From: JACDAE01 sp963717195
GTDB lineage: Bacteria; Chloroflexota; Ktedonobacteria; Ktedonobacterales; Ktedonobacteraceae
Reading direction: 5' to 3'
Length of the DNA: 64,000 bases
NCBI GenBank assembly: GCA_963717195.1
Contig: CAVQVR010000001.1
Location: forward strand, 372,001-436,000
The notes under the pieces are model-generated. The model did no database searches. It was given only the letters and a program-made list of their open reading frames with translations, and had not been told where the DNA came from. Positions 1 to 13,497 of the stretch are shown here, piece after piece (position 1 is the first letter of the stretch; every line of letters begins with the position of its first letter). The position numbers were made by a program, and so were the translations under genes.

Positions 1-2
1 GC

Positions 3-1178
3 GGCGCTATCCCTATATACGGCGGCATCGTCATCGTCTTTACACGTATGAACCGCATCCTTGAGATTGATTATGAAAACCTGCGTGCCGTTGTGCAGCC
101 AGGCCTTGTCAACCTCCATCTGAGTACAGCGCTTACACCACAGGGCTTCTACTACGTCCCTGATCCCAGCAGCCAGCGTTCGTGCACTATCGGAGGCAAT
201 GTAGGCGAAAACGCCGGGGGACCGCATACACTTATTTACGGCGTCACAACCAATCACGTCCTGGGCCTCGAAGTGGTCACTTCTGAAGGAGATATTCTCA
301 CAGTCGGCGGCTGGACACAGGATACCCCGGGTTACGATCTCACAGGTCTACTCATCGGCTCCGAAGGAACGCTGTGTATAGTAACAAAAATTATCGTGCG
401 CATCGTTCCCGTAGCTGAAGCAGTCAAAACGATGGTCGCCGTCTTTGATAAGATGGATGATGCCTCCAATACCGTCTCCGAAATTATCGCCAGCGGCGTC
501 ATTCCCGCCGCTATTGAGATGATGGACGAAATGATCTTGCAGGCAGTCGAAGCGGACACACACGCAGGCTACCCCACTGATGCAGCAGCCGTTATCTTAA
601 TGGAATCAGAAGGGCTGCGTGAAAGCGTCGCCGAACAGATCGCACAGATCGTGGCTATATGCAACACACACTCTGCCCGTGTCGTACGCATCGCTAAAGA
701 TGAAGCAGAACGACAACTACTCTGGGCTGGCCGGAAAAACGCTTTTGGCGCTGTAGGACGCATCAGTCCAGAGTTTTATGTGCAAGATGGCGTTGTTCCA
801 CGCACAAAACTTCCCTATGTATTACGCCGGATCAGTGAAATCTGTTCATCTTATGGATTGAGAGTTGGCAATGTATTTCATGCCGGAGATGGTAACCTTC
901 ACCCTTTAATCCTCTTCGATTCCCATGTACCCGGCGAGATTGAGCGCGTGCGCAAGGCTGGACATGAAATCCTCCAGGTATGTGCAGACGCTGGGGGCAC
1001 CATCACTGGCGAACATGGCGTTGGCCTTGAAAAACAGGAAGAGATGGCATTGATCTTTAACGATACCGACTTGCGAATCATGCAACAGGTACGCGATGCA
1101 TGGAATCCTGATCAGCTCTTTAATCCTGGTAAGCTCTTTCCGTTGCCAGGACGCTGCGCAGATATTAAGCAATTGTGA
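3..1178 (+). CDS. glcD: Glycolate oxidase FAD subunit GlcD, 5'-partial
   Basis: FAD-linked oxidase of the GlcD/lactate dehydrogenase type, which oxidises glycolate or D-lactate together with GlcE and GlcF. The frame is open from base 3, and the residues before the first ATG (GAIPIYGGIVIVFTRMNRIL) match the conserved FAD-binding PCMH domain, so the true start lies before the window. Further family signatures are GGNVGENAGGPHTLIYG, the C-terminal FHAGDGNLHP metal/FAD motif and TGEHGVGLEK. The C-terminus is complete and ends FNPGKLFP, as is usual in the family. It is the first visible gene of a glcD-glcE-methyltransferase-glcF cluster on the same strand. The exact 2-hydroxyacid substrate cannot be read from the sequence. 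Confidence 0.9.
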   Translation, partial: GAIPIYGGIVIVFTRMNRILEIDYENLRAVVQPGLVNLHLSTALTPQGFYYVPDPSSQRSCTIGGNVGENAGGPHTLIYGVTTNHVLGLEVVTSEGDILTVGGWTQDTPGYDLTGLLIGSEGTLCIVTKIIVRIVPVAEAVKTMVAVFDKMDDASNTVSEIIASGVIPAAIEMMDEMILQAVEADTHAGYPTDAAAVILMESEGLRESVAEQIAQIVAICNTHSARVVRIAKDEAERQLLWAGRKNAFGAVGRISPEFYVQDGVVPRTKLPYVLRRISEICSSYGLRVGNVFHAGDGNLHPLILFDSHVPGEIERVRKAGHEILQVCADAGGTITGEHGVGLEKQEEMALIFNDTDLRIMQQVRDAWNPDQLFNPGKLFPLPGRCADIKQL

Positions 1179-1230
1179 AAGACATCTGTACAGGCAAAGT
1201 GGGCTACACGGGCTTTGTGGGTTGCACAGG

Positions 1231-1250
1231 CTTATAAATCGCGTCCCTAC
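1231..1250. repeat. Half-copy of the GTAGGGGC palindrome family
   Basis: In the 124-bp gap between glcD and glcE, the reverse complement reads GTAGGGACGCGATTTATAAG. This closely resembles the GTAGGGGCC-GATTTATC-CGCCC arm found at 4114, 17266, 37267 and 37570. No matching second arm is visible, so it appears to be a solo or decayed arm. Confidence 0.5.
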
Positions 1251-1302
1251 AGATGGATCTTGACAGGGCAGTATCAGCAATCCTTTGTATAAGAGGTCAC
1301 CA

Positions 1303-2637
1303 ATGGAAGATTTCGCAGCGCTCGTCGATATTCTACAGGAACATGTTTCCTCTGCGCAGGTAGCAGATGATACAGATACATTACGCAACTACACCATAGA
1401 TGGCATGCTACCACGACTGCTCGTCAGGCCAACGACCGTTGATGCGGTGTCTCAAGTAGTCGCATTCGCCAATCAGCACAACCTGACCGTTCTCGCACGT
1501 GGTGGCGGCTCACGCATGAACCTGGGAGGACTGGCCGAACACATTGATATATCGATAGAAACAAATCAATTGGGCCACTTGTTGGAGCATGAAGGGCCAG
1601 ACCTCACCTGTCATGTCGAGGCCGGGATGACGCTTGCTGCTTTACAGAAAGAATTAGCCAGGCAGGGGCAGCAACTATCAATCGACCCACCCGATGCAGA
1701 ACAATCTACCATTGGAGGCATTCTCGCCTCCAATGCCAGTGGCCCTAAACGCCTGCGCTATGGCACGGCACGCGATCTGCTCATCGGCTTGCGTGTTGTA
1801 CAGGCGAACGGTGATATCTCGCGTAGTGGCGGACGTGTTGTCAAAAACGTAGCTGGTTATGACTTAAACAAACTTTATATCGGCTCTCTGGGCACACTTG
1901 GTATTATTGTAGAAGCAAATTTCAAGCTTCATCCGTTGCCAGTTGCCGAACGCACCCTCCTGCTCACCTACTCAAATGCAGAAGACGCGATGCACACAGT
2001 TATAGGAATTATCGGCTCACAACTTACCCCAAGCGCATTAGAACTGATTGATACCAGTGCCGCTAATGATATGAGCGACTTCTTTGGATTGCATTTACCA
2101 ACCAGTGGCTACACTCTCGCAGTCGATTTCGAGGGCAGCAATCTCACTCTTGACCGTCAGATGCACGAGACACGCCTGCTCGCACGGCGACAGAATGCAT
2201 TAATGGGGGAGGATCTGCAAGGAGAAGAACAGCAGCGTTTCTGGCAGGTTGTACGCGAACATATGCAAGGTACGGTAACCTGCAAGGTCGCTCTTCTACC
2301 ATCGCAAATAGCTCCCTATCTCCAGCAACTTGAACACGTCTGCCGGCAACATAATCTTGAAGCGGCAACCATTGCCCATGCAGGGAATGGTATCCTCTAT
2401 ATTGAACTGCGTCCTGGCGATGCAATACCACGCCTGGTAGAGGCTATTACTGCATTACGCAGCTATGCCGGAGAAATGCATGGAGTTCTGGTCATAGAAC
2501 GCTGTCCCGTCGAGTTGAAGCGACGTGTTAGTATATGGGGAGAGCCGGGTGTAGATTTTGGAATGATGCAACGGCTCAAACAACAATTTGATCCTAAAAG
2601 GACTTTTGTTGGTGGAAGGTTTTTGGGAGGTTTATAA
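1303..2637 (+). CDS. glcE: Glycolate oxidase FAD-binding subunit GlcE
   Basis: Second FAD-binding subunit of the glycolate oxidase complex (444 aa). The N-terminal PCMH FAD domain is seen in VLARGGGSRMNLGGL (about residues 65-80), IGGILASNASGPKRLRYG and GGRVVKNVAGYDLNKLYIGS. The C-terminus ends FDPKRTFVGGRFLGG, a typical GlcE ending. A TTG at 1285 is in frame, but the ATG at 1303 has AGAGGT five bases upstream and gives the family-like N-terminus MEDFAALVDIL, so I start there. It follows glcD after 124 bp and overlaps the next gene by about 26 bp, which implies translational coupling. Confidence 0.88.
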   Translation: MEDFAALVDILQEHVSSAQVADDTDTLRNYTIDGMLPRLLVRPTTVDAVSQVVAFANQHNLTVLARGGGSRMNLGGLAEHIDISIETNQLGHLLEHEGPDLTCHVEAGMTLAALQKELARQGQQLSIDPPDAEQSTIGGILASNASGPKRLRYGTARDLLIGLRVVQANGDISRSGGRVVKNVAGYDLNKLYIGSLGTLGIIVEANFKLHPLPVAERTLLLTYSNAEDAMHTVIGIIGSQLTPSALELIDTSAANDMSDFFGLHLPTSGYTLAVDFEGSNLTLDRQMHETRLLARRQNALMGEDLQGEEQQRFWQVVREHMQGTVTCKVALLPSQIAPYLQQLEHVCRQHNLEAATIAHAGNGILYIELRPGDAIPRLVEAITALRSYAGEMHGVLVIERCPVELKRRVSIWGEPGVDFGMMQRLKQQFDPKRTFVGGRFLGGL

Positions 2638-3718
2638 CATCGAAAATCTGTTACTTGTCACCGCACATCCTGAATTTGCCCAGGAAGCGGTGAACGAATT
2701 AAAACATATAGACAAACGCCTGACCGGCATTGAAGAACTTGCACCGGGAATTATCCTGTGTGGTGCTTCTGATAGTACGGCATTCATGCGGAAAGTGACA
2801 ACGGAGGTGCCCATATTTGTGCGCCATCTCGCGCCAGTCCAGGCTATTGTGGATCTCCGTAATGAAGAGCAGGACATGGGCAATATTGCAATGACTATTG
2901 CGGACCTGCCTTCGTTCGTAGCGCTGGAACGGGGTATACGCTTCGCAGTACAATCACGTTTCGTACAAAGCGACAAAAGCTATGGTGAACGCCCCTATAG
3001 CAGTGGCCAGCTTAATAAATCTCTGGCAGAGGCATTCGCAGAGGAAACAGGAGCCGTCGAGGCTATCAAAAAGCCACAAGTTGTTATCTCTATTCTCTGC
3101 ACCATGCACAAAGGCTACCTGGGTATCTCGACCGCCGAAGAAAACTTGAGCGCCTGGCCCGGCGGTGCCCGTCACTTCGCACAGACAAGTGAACAGATCA
3201 GCCGTGCCGAATTCAAGCTGTTAGAAGCGCTGGAGGTGTTTGGTATCACCTTACCAGAAGGTGGGCATGCATTAGACCTGGGAGCCGCTCCCGGCGGCTG
3301 GACGCGTCTCTTACTGGATGCAGGGCTCTCCGTAATAGCCGTAGACCCGGCTAATCTTGATCCTCGCCTGGCAAGGCGCAAGCAACTGGAGCACTTTCGC
3401 GGTTATGCCGAAAACTATCTTGAATTAGCGCTCAGAAAACATAATCGTTTTGATATCATCGCCAACGATATGCGTATGGATGCCCGCGAAGCAGCACGCC
3501 TTCTGGATACTGCGGCAGGATGTTTGCGACCCGATGGCGTTGTTATCAGCGTGTTTAAACTGCCACACGCCACGCAGGAGATCAATCCACTTATAAACCT
3601 GAAGGAGGCTCTCTACACCCTCAGGCAGCAATATGCTATCGTCCAGGCACGTCAGCTCTTTCATAATCGGCAGGAAGTTACTGTTGTCGCTGCACAGCCG
3701 CTTACAATGCGGAGGTGA
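2612..3718 (+). CDS. RlmM-like SAM-dependent rRNA methyltransferase
   Basis: Probable RNA 2'-O-methyltransferase of the FtsJ/RlmM type. The N-terminal half (about residues 10-110) resembles a THUMP-like RNA-binding region. The C-terminal half has the SAM motif ALDLGAAPGGWTRLLLDAG, and candidate catalytic residues sit in AEFKLLEAL (Lys), NDMRMD (Asp) and VISVFKLPH (Lys), the FtsJ K-D-K pattern. Length (about 368 aa) is close to E. coli RlmM (366 aa). The start is uncertain: TTG 2588, TTG 2609 and GTG 2612 are all in frame, and AAAAGGA at 2596-2602 suits 2609 or 2612. The gene sits inside the glycolate oxidase cluster between glcE and glcF, which is odd for an RNA methylase and may only reflect co-transcription. 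The rRNA target is inferred, not shown. Confidence 0.75.
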   Translation: MEGFWEVYNIENLLLVTAHPEFAQEAVNELKHIDKRLTGIEELAPGIILCGASDSTAFMRKVTTEVPIFVRHLAPVQAIVDLRNEEQDMGNIAMTIADLPSFVALERGIRFAVQSRFVQSDKSYGERPYSSGQLNKSLAEAFAEETGAVEAIKKPQVVISILCTMHKGYLGISTAEENLSAWPGGARHFAQTSEQISRAEFKLLEALEVFGITLPEGGHALDLGAAPGGWTRLLLDAGLSVIAVDPANLDPRLARRKQLEHFRGYAENYLELALRKHNRFDIIANDMRMDAREAARLLDTAAGCLRPDGVVISVFKLPHATQEINPLINLKEALYTLRQQYAIVQARQLFHNRQEVTVVAAQPLTMRR

Positions 3719-3742
3719 CCGTTCTACATTCTGGAGGTGGTC

Positions 3743-5314
3743 ATGTCTCTCGAACCAATCGAAACAAACGCAAAGAACACTGCCGCAACGCAGATCTCAC
3801 CGCCAGACATAGGACCCTTGCGCCGCAACACGCATACCTATGACCTGATACGCCAGTGTATTCACTGTGGTTTCTGCCTGCCTACCTGTCCGACATACGC
3901 TGTTCTGGGCGTCGAGATGGATTCCCCACGTGGGCGTATCTACCAGATGCAAGCAGTAGCGGATGGCCGCCTCGACGTATCCGACGATTTTGTTGAGCAT
4001 ATGTATTGCTGTGTTGGTTGCCGGGCCTGCGAAACGGCCTGTCCATCGGGCGTTCAATTCGGCAAACTGATCGAAGCCGCCCGCGAACAGATCCAACTCA
4101 CCCCCACCTCCACACCCGTAGGGGCCCGATTTATCGCGCCCGCCGCGCCCGCCTCTCCTTTCATACCTTCCACACCCACACAATCACCTTTGGCAGTTCG
4201 TTTGCTACGTCGCTTCTTTTTCGACATCATGCTACCTTCACGCCTGGTCTTAACGCTTGTATTTGGCGGTTTGAAGCTTTACCAACGCAGTGGACTACAA
4301 ACCCTGGTCCATAGCACAGGGTTATTCGACGCCATCAATAACCTGCCAACGCCCTTCAAAGGCCAGCTCAGTACACCCGAAGCTTTGATGGACGATGCCC
4401 GGGGTTCCATCGCACCAGCCCCTCTCTCAGAGATAACCCCAGCACTCGGACGCCAACGCTATCGTGTCGGCTTCATCAGTGGTTGCATTATGGACCAGGT
4501 ATTCCGCGACATCAACGAGGCCACGATCCGCGTTCTCGCCGCCAATGGCTGCGAAGTGATCACGCCTCTTCAGCAGAGTTGCTGCGGAGCACTGCATGTA
4601 CACGCAGGAGAGGGTGAGCAAGGCCGGAATCTCGCCCGGCACAACATCGACGTATTCGAACTGTACAACTGCGATTTCATTATTATCAACTCGGCTGGCT
4701 GCGGCTCAACCCTTAAAGAGTATGATCACCTGCTGCGCGACGATCCTGCCTACGCGGAACGCGCTCGCCTATTCAGCAGTAAAACGAAGGACATCAGCGA
4801 ATTTCTGATGAGCATCGACCTGAATCGTGACCTGGGCGAAGTCAATCGCAAGGTAGCCTATCACGATGCCTGTCACCTGCTTCACGGCCAGAAAATCAAG
4901 CAGCAACCGCGTCAATTACTCAAGGTCATTCCCGGTCTCACCTTTGTTGACCTCAAAGAATCCGACTGGTGCTGTGGAAGTGCAGGCATCTACAATATCA
5001 CCAATCAGGAAATGGGCCAGCACCTTCTGGAGCGCAAAATGAACCATGTTGCAGAGACAGGTGCCGATATCATCGCCACGGGCAATCCTGGCTGTATGAT
5101 GCAGATCGCCATGGGCATGCGTGAGAGAGGACTACCAATGGAGGTTATGCACCCTATTGAGTTGCTCGATGAAGCCTATCGTGCAGGTGGATTGTATAGT
5201 ATGCCAGTACGAGATGTAGCCACCGTACAGAGACAACGCCAGACTCTCGCAGTTGGTATAGGTGTCGGGCTACTGCTTGGAGCGATTTTGTTGAGGCGTC
5301 GCCATAAACGCTAA
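3743..5314 (+). CDS. glcF: Glycolate oxidase iron-sulfur subunit GlcF
   Basis: Fe-S electron-transfer subunit of glycolate oxidase (523 aa). It carries two 4Fe-4S ferredoxin motifs, CIHCGFCLPTCP (about residues 39-50) and CVGCRACETACPSG (about 90-103). Two cysteine-rich CCG domains follow, containing CCGALHVHAGE and CCGSAGIYN. The ATG at 3743 has GGAGG at 3733-3737, so the in-frame GTG at 3737 is rejected. Two oddities stand out. A proline/alanine-rich linker (about residues 125-150) is encoded by a copy of the intergenic palindrome family. The C-terminus (AVGIGVGLLLGAILLRRRHKR) is a single hydrophobic segment with a basic tail, suggesting membrane anchoring not typical of GlcF. Confidence 0.88.
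   Translation: MSLEPIETNAKNTAATQISPPDIGPLRRNTHTYDLIRQCIHCGFCLPTCPTYAVLGVEMDSPRGRIYQMQAVADGRLDVSDDFVEHMYCCVGCRACETACPSGVQFGKLIEAAREQIQLTPTSTPVGARFIAPAAPASPFIPSTPTQSPLAVRLLRRFFFDIMLPSRLVLTLVFGGLKLYQRSGLQTLVHSTGLFDAINNLPTPFKGQLSTPEALMDDARGSIAPAPLSEITPALGRQRYRVGFISGCIMDQVFRDINEATIRVLAANGCEVITPLQQSCCGALHVHAGEGEQGRNLARHNIDVFELYNCDFIIINSAGCGSTLKEYDHLLRDDPAYAERARLFSSKTKDISEFLMSIDLNRDLGEVNRKVAYHDACHLLHGQKIKQQPRQLLKVIPGLTFVDLKESDWCCGSAGIYNITNQEMGQHLLERKMNHVAETGADIIATGNPGCMMQIAMGMRERGLPMEVMHPIELLDEAYRAGGLYSMPVRDVATVQRQRQTLAVGIGVGLLLGAILLRRRHKR
4114..4144. repeat. GTAGGGGC palindrome arm inside glcF coding sequence
   Basis: Positions 4114-4135 are identical over 22 bases to 37266-37287, the start of an intergenic palindrome downstream of the SGNH esterase gene. 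Here the arm lies in frame within glcF and encodes VGARFIAP and the following Ala/Pro-rich linker between the ferredoxin and CCG domains. This looks like a repeat inserted and kept as protein-coding sequence. Confidence 0.7.
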
Positions 5315-5318
5315 GAAA

Positions 5319-5356
5319 GGGAGTATGCTGTGCTTTAACCAGCACAGCATACTCCC
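5319..5356. terminator. Strong hairpin terminator between convergent genes
   Basis: A perfect 16-bp stem (5319-5334 with 5341-5356) encloses a 6-nt loop five bases after the glcF stop codon. On the minus strand the stem is followed by TTTCTT, so it can terminate the convergent minus-strand gene at 5435 as well as the glc cluster. Confidence 0.8.
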
Positions 5357-5434
5357 AATCGGCTCAGGTCATCTGCTTGATTTGAGACATATGACCTCAT
5401 TATTTAATACCTGTTTTGCAGAAAAGAGCTGCAC

Positions 5435-5734
5435 TCAGGCTCTTGTGCGGTTCCCGGTAACAGCATGCAAAATCGCAACCAGCACACAGGCACCGACCAA
5501 TGCAATAAGGAGACTACCCCAGAAACCAAATGATGATCCCGGCGAAAGCAGGCCCACGATAAACCCGCCAATCAAAGCGCCAATAAGTCCCACAATAAGA
5601 TCACCAACCAGACCATACCCGCGACCAGGCATAATGACACCAGCTAACCAACCGGCAATCAGGCCGATAACGATCCAGGCAATAATTCCTCCTGGATTTA
5701 ATGCGGCAGCTAATACGAGCATTGCAAGGGTCAT
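5435..5734 (-). CDS. GlsB/YeaQ/YmgE (transglycosylase-associated) membrane protein
   Basis: Small inner-membrane protein of 99 aa with the usual size and Gly-rich pattern of the GlsB/YeaQ/YmgE family. Three hydrophobic segments are visible, including IIAWIVIGLIAGWLAGVIMPG, LIVGLIGALIGGFIVGLL and SLLIALVGACVLVAIL. The family is often stress-induced, but its molecular function is unknown. The ATG at 5734 is preceded by AGGAGGG, which beats the longer in-frame start at 5770. It converges on glcF across the shared terminator and stands alone. Confidence 0.85.
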   Translation of the reverse strand: MTLAMLVLAAALNPGGIIAWIVIGLIAGWLAGVIMPGRGYGLVGDLIVGLIGALIGGFIVGLLSPGSSFGFWGSLLIALVGACVLVAILHAVTGNRTRA

Positions 5735-5951
5735 CTTGCATCCCTCCTTTTTTCGAATAATGAAAAACACGTATCAGGTATGCCACACAATATTAAAAAG
5801 CATATCTGATGAAGAGACGCTATATCAACAGCGTCTCTGACACTTGTCGTACCCTTTCTTACACGAACGAAAGAGGTAAATAGACGCAGATCAACCCGCC
5901 TTCCGACCAAACACTTCTCGCTACAATTGGCATTGCACATCCAAATCGACA
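5735..5951. other. Intergenic region upstream of two divergent genes
   Basis: About 330 bp separate the YeaQ-like gene (minus) and the GNAT gene (plus). Apart from the plus-strand promoter at 5952-5981, I see no repeat, RNA or conserved coding frame here. The short ORFs have no recognisable product. Confidence 0.5.
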
Positions 5952-5981
5952 TTGACCTATCTCTTCACTCTATGTTATCAT
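5952..5981 (+). promoter_or_regulatory. Sigma70-type promoter for the GNAT gene
   Basis: TTGACC (5952-5957) and TATCAT (5976-5981) are separated by 18 bp, close to the sigma70 consensus. The start of transcription would fall near 5988, giving a leader of about 77 nt before the GNAT start at 6065. Confidence 0.55.
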
Positions 5982-6064
5982 TAAAAAAGAACAACAAATA
6001 CTTTCACAAAAGACAGGCATGAGGAACATCTCTTAGTTCTAACAGGTAAGGAGATTCCTTCATT

Positions 6065-6634
6065 ATGGTATCAGTCAACATCAGACTGCTTTTGCGCGAA
6101 TACGAAGAAACGGACTTCGAGACAATATATACACTCGACACCAATTCAGCCGTACGCAATATGATAGGCCACGACACACCATTCTCTCGCCAGAGCTATC
6201 GCGCCTGGTTTGAGGCAAACCTCGCAGCTCAACATGCCTCGCCACGTACACGTTACATATTCATAATATGTGCTGCACAAACCGGTGAAACAATAGGACG
6301 CTGCCGCCTGCAAATCACGCATAGAGCAACACGGGCGGCTGAAATTGGCTACTGCTTTTTCCCTCAACATTGGGGCCAGGGTTATGCTACAGAAAGTGTA
6401 CAGCAACTACTTCACTTTGCTTTCGAGGACCTACACCTGCATCGCATCACAGCAGAATGCCGCATCAGTAATCTAGCCTCCGCGCGTGTACTAGAAAAAG
6501 TGGGTATGCAGTTGGAGGGTCGCCTGCGTAAAGAGCAATGGGCACATGGCCAGTGGGAAGACGCACTTCTCTATGCTATTCTTGAAGAAGATTTTGCAGG
6601 TCTCCATCCTTCGAAGGGAAAATCGCCAGAATAG
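6065..6634 (+). CDS. GNAT-family acetyltransferase (RimJ/RimL-like)
   Basis: GCN5-related N-acetyltransferase of 189 aa, which transfers acetyl from acetyl-CoA to an amine or protein N-terminus. RimL-type hallmarks are LLLREYEETDFETIY at the N-terminus, GYCFFPQHWGQGYATES (acetyl-CoA pyrophosphate loop, about residues 95-112), LHLHRITAEC and NLASARVLEKVGM. AAGGAGA lies upstream at suitable spacing. The substrate is not predictable. It is monocistronic, or weakly linked to the oxidoreductase 72 bp downstream. Confidence 0.85.
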   Translation: MVSVNIRLLLREYEETDFETIYTLDTNSAVRNMIGHDTPFSRQSYRAWFEANLAAQHASPRTRYIFIICAAQTGETIGRCRLQITHRATRAAEIGYCFFPQHWGQGYATESVQQLLHFAFEDLHLHRITAECRISNLASARVLEKVGMQLEGRLRKEQWAHGQWEDALLYAILEEDFAGLHPSKGKSPE

Positions 6635-6706
6635 GCGTAGAGCCGATTATGCAGGTTCAACAACAGGTATGCAATCAGTATACCGTAGAAACAAGGATAA
6701 AACTAT

Positions 6707-7780
6707 ATGAATACACTACGTTTCGGCATCATCGGCGGAGGTTGGCGCTCGCTATTTTTTCTCCGCATCGCACAGGCCATGCCCGAAAAGTTTGAGGTCG
6801 GAGGCATGTATGTGCGTAATCCTGCTAAAGGACAAGAGCTTGAAGCAGTATGGGGAGTAAAAACCTATCGTACACTCGATGAGTTATTGAAAATTAATGA
6901 TCTGCGTTTCATGGTTGTCTCAGTTCCCAGAACAATCGCACCACAGATTCTCCATACATTAGCTGAACAGTCCATTCCAGCACTAACAGAAACTCCACCC
7001 GCACCAGACTTGCCCAGCCTCATCGCACTCCACGAATTGAGCAAGCGCGGAGCCAGAATCCAGGTAGCCGAACAATATCACCTGCAACCACTACATGCTG
7101 CACGCATAGCTCTTGCACGATCAGGCAAACTGGGAACAGTAACTCAGGCTCAAGTATCAGTAGCGCATGGCTATCACGGTATAAGCCTTATACGCAAATT
7201 CCTGGATGTGATCTACGAGCCAGTAACGATCACTGCGCATCGCTTTACCTCCTCACTAATAGCCGGTCCGGATCGTTATGCACCACCTGAACAAGAACGA
7301 TTAATACACTCCGAGCAAACCATTGCTTATCTGAACTTTGGCGATACATTGGGCGTGTTCGATTTCACGAGCGACCAGTACCATTCCTGGATTCGTTCAC
7401 CGCGCCTGCTCATCCGTGGCGAACGCGGCGAGATCAACAATACCCAGGTGCTCTATATTGCGGATTATCTCACACCGATCACCTACGAATTAGTGCGGCA
7501 GGATGCAGGGAAAGAAGGGAACTTGGAAGGTTATTACCATAAAGGCATCCTGGCGGGAAGCGAATGGATCTACAAAAATCCCTTCATGCCTGCCCGCTTG
7601 AGTGATGATGAAATCGCTATCGCAAGCTGTCTGGTTGGCATGGACGAATATATTGATGGTGGGCCTGATATGTATAGTCTGGCCGAGGCTGCACAGGATC
7701 ATTATCTGAGTTTGATGATCGAGCAAGCGTTGGCTTCTGGACAGCCGGTAAGCACAATAGTGCAACCATGGGCAAAATAG
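6707..7780 (+). CDS. Gfo/Idh/MocA-family NAD(P)-dependent oxidoreductase
   Basis: Oxidoreductase of 357 aa. The N-terminal Rossmann fold starts FGIIGGGWRSLFFLRIA (about residues 5-21), and the family segment ALTETPPAPD follows at about residues 102-111 where many members have EKP. The C-terminal alpha/beta domain carries the substrate site. The family acts on sugars and sugar acids, but no residue here fixes the substrate. The usual EKP lysine appears replaced (TETPP), which may alter or remove dehydrogenase activity. It is the last plus-strand gene before the rRNA terminator. Confidence 0.75.
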   Translation: MNTLRFGIIGGGWRSLFFLRIAQAMPEKFEVGGMYVRNPAKGQELEAVWGVKTYRTLDELLKINDLRFMVVSVPRTIAPQILHTLAEQSIPALTETPPAPDLPSLIALHELSKRGARIQVAEQYHLQPLHAARIALARSGKLGTVTQAQVSVAHGYHGISLIRKFLDVIYEPVTITAHRFTSSLIAGPDRYAPPEQERLIHSEQTIAYLNFGDTLGVFDFTSDQYHSWIRSPRLLIRGERGEINNTQVLYIADYLTPITYELVRQDAGKEGNLEGYYHKGILAGSEWIYKNPFMPARLSDDEIAIASCLVGMDEYIDGGPDMYSLAEAAQDHYLSLMIEQALASGQPVSTIVQPWAK

Positions 7781-7951
7781 AATACTTTGTTGATCATCTG
7801 CTACACTGCCTGCGCGGCAGAGGTTACTGCCCTTACTACTATTGTAGCTCCTATTGGTATCCTACTTTCATCAAGAACAGAAAACGTAGTGAAGTTCCCA
7901 TCTCTATGTGAAATTGCTCACACTTTTACAGGCAAGATTTTTTCAAAACAC

Positions 7952-7984
7952 AAAAAGGAAACAGTACAAAACTGTTTCCTTTTT
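7952..7984. terminator. Terminator at the end of the rRNA operon
   Basis: A perfect 14-bp stem (7952-7965 with 7971-7984) has a 5-nt loop. Its outer ends are runs of A on the left and T on the right, so on both strands the stem ends in a T-run. It lies about 93 nt beyond the 23S 3' end and also ends the plus-strand oxidoreductase unit. Confidence 0.85.
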
Positions 7985-8077
7985 GGGTGCATATTACAAT
8001 AGAATAGGATGAGTCCTCAATTTTGCCGAGCGCTCTGCAAGAAGAGAAGCAGAGGAACCGACGAAACGCATGAGTGA
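7985..8077 (-). other. 23S 3' trailer and processing-stem arm
   Basis: The 93-nt trailer has no 5S rRNA: it is too short and lacks 5S conserved sequence. Blocks at 8002-8067 are complementary to the 5' flank of 23S at about 11050-11127. For example, the segment at about 8002-8012 pairs with 11117-11127, and the one at 8018-8032 pairs with 11097-11111 with one mismatch. The arms would form the long RNase III-type stem that releases pre-23S. Confidence 0.65.
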
Positions 8078-12760
<4,683 letters not shown>

Positions 12761-13053
12761 GTTGTTATATCATAGACCCACGTCGGAGCCTACAAAAAAG
12801 CATGTTGAGTTGCGACCATGGCCAAGTTACGTTGTTGTTGTTACTTGACTTGATTCGCAGATTAATATCTCTTCCCCCCTTGCTTGAGGCGGGAAAAGGG
12901 TTGACAGAAAACTGCTTGACAAACAGTTTGCTTGTTCTGCTTTCCACTCTTCAATTGTTAAGGTAGCAGTGGCAGAGAAACCTACGAGCATTGCTGCTCT
13001 TTGGTGTTCTGCGTTCAAACGACTCATATCGTTCGTTTGTGTACTGTAGACGT
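12761..13053 (-). other. rRNA operon leader
   Basis: About 290 nt of leader lie between the proximal promoter and the 16S 5' end. A TGCTTTTTTGTAGG string on the minus strand near 12795-12808 is a boxA-like antitermination candidate. A small inverted repeat built on CTGTTTGTCAAGCAG lies near 12907-12931. No coding frame is convincing. Confidence 0.45.
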
Positions 13054-13082
13054 AGTATCGCATATCTTTCGCACGATGTCAA
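13054..13082 (-). promoter_or_regulatory. rRNA operon promoter, proximal
   Basis: On the minus strand TTGACA (13077-13082) and GATACT (13054-13059) are separated by exactly 17 bp. The -35 box is consensus and the -10 matches well. Transcription would start near 13047, about 290 nt before 16S. Confidence 0.75.
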
Positions 13083-13338
13083 GAGGTTTTCTGACGAATT
13101 TTTCTTGACTTCAGAAATCTCCGTTCCCTGGTTTATCGCTGTCACCAGAAGGGACAACGAGGTCCCATGAGGCCAAAAAGGCCACAGGAAAACCGCGAAG
13201 GGCTTTCTGTGTGTGACAGAGGGTGATTGGTAATCCCTGAGGAGCCACATTAGCGTGGCACAGGCTACAAGCGTGCGTCTGGACAGGAGCACCTACTCAC
13301 AGGGGAGCACGGTGATTGTCTCTCGTAGCGGCTTTGAT

Positions 13339-13367
13339 ACTATGCCATATCTTGACAGAGTTGTCAA
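13339..13367 (-). promoter_or_regulatory. rRNA operon promoter, distal
   Basis: On the minus strand TTGACA (13362-13367) and CATAGT (13339-13344) are separated by 17 bp. Lying about 285 bp upstream of the first promoter, this makes a tandem promoter pair, as is common for rRNA operons. The 13083-13338 interval between them holds no supported gene. Confidence 0.55.
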
Positions 13368-13497
13368 GGGTTATGGGATAACTACCTGATTGTCTCATTC
13401 CAGCCCCATAAGGAGCTTTCAATGATTGCCTTTTCCTTTAGCTCCAGTATTCTCCCACACATTGCGTTTGCTGTCAAGAGAATCTGATCCATATTAC

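Noticed and set aside
906..1388. 160-aa minus-strand ORF across the glcD/glcE junction
   Set aside because: It overlaps two clear genes on the other strand and has no recognisable domain.
7985..8077. 5S rRNA after 23S
   Set aside because: The space is shorter than 5S, and its sequence is complementary to the 23S 5' flank instead.
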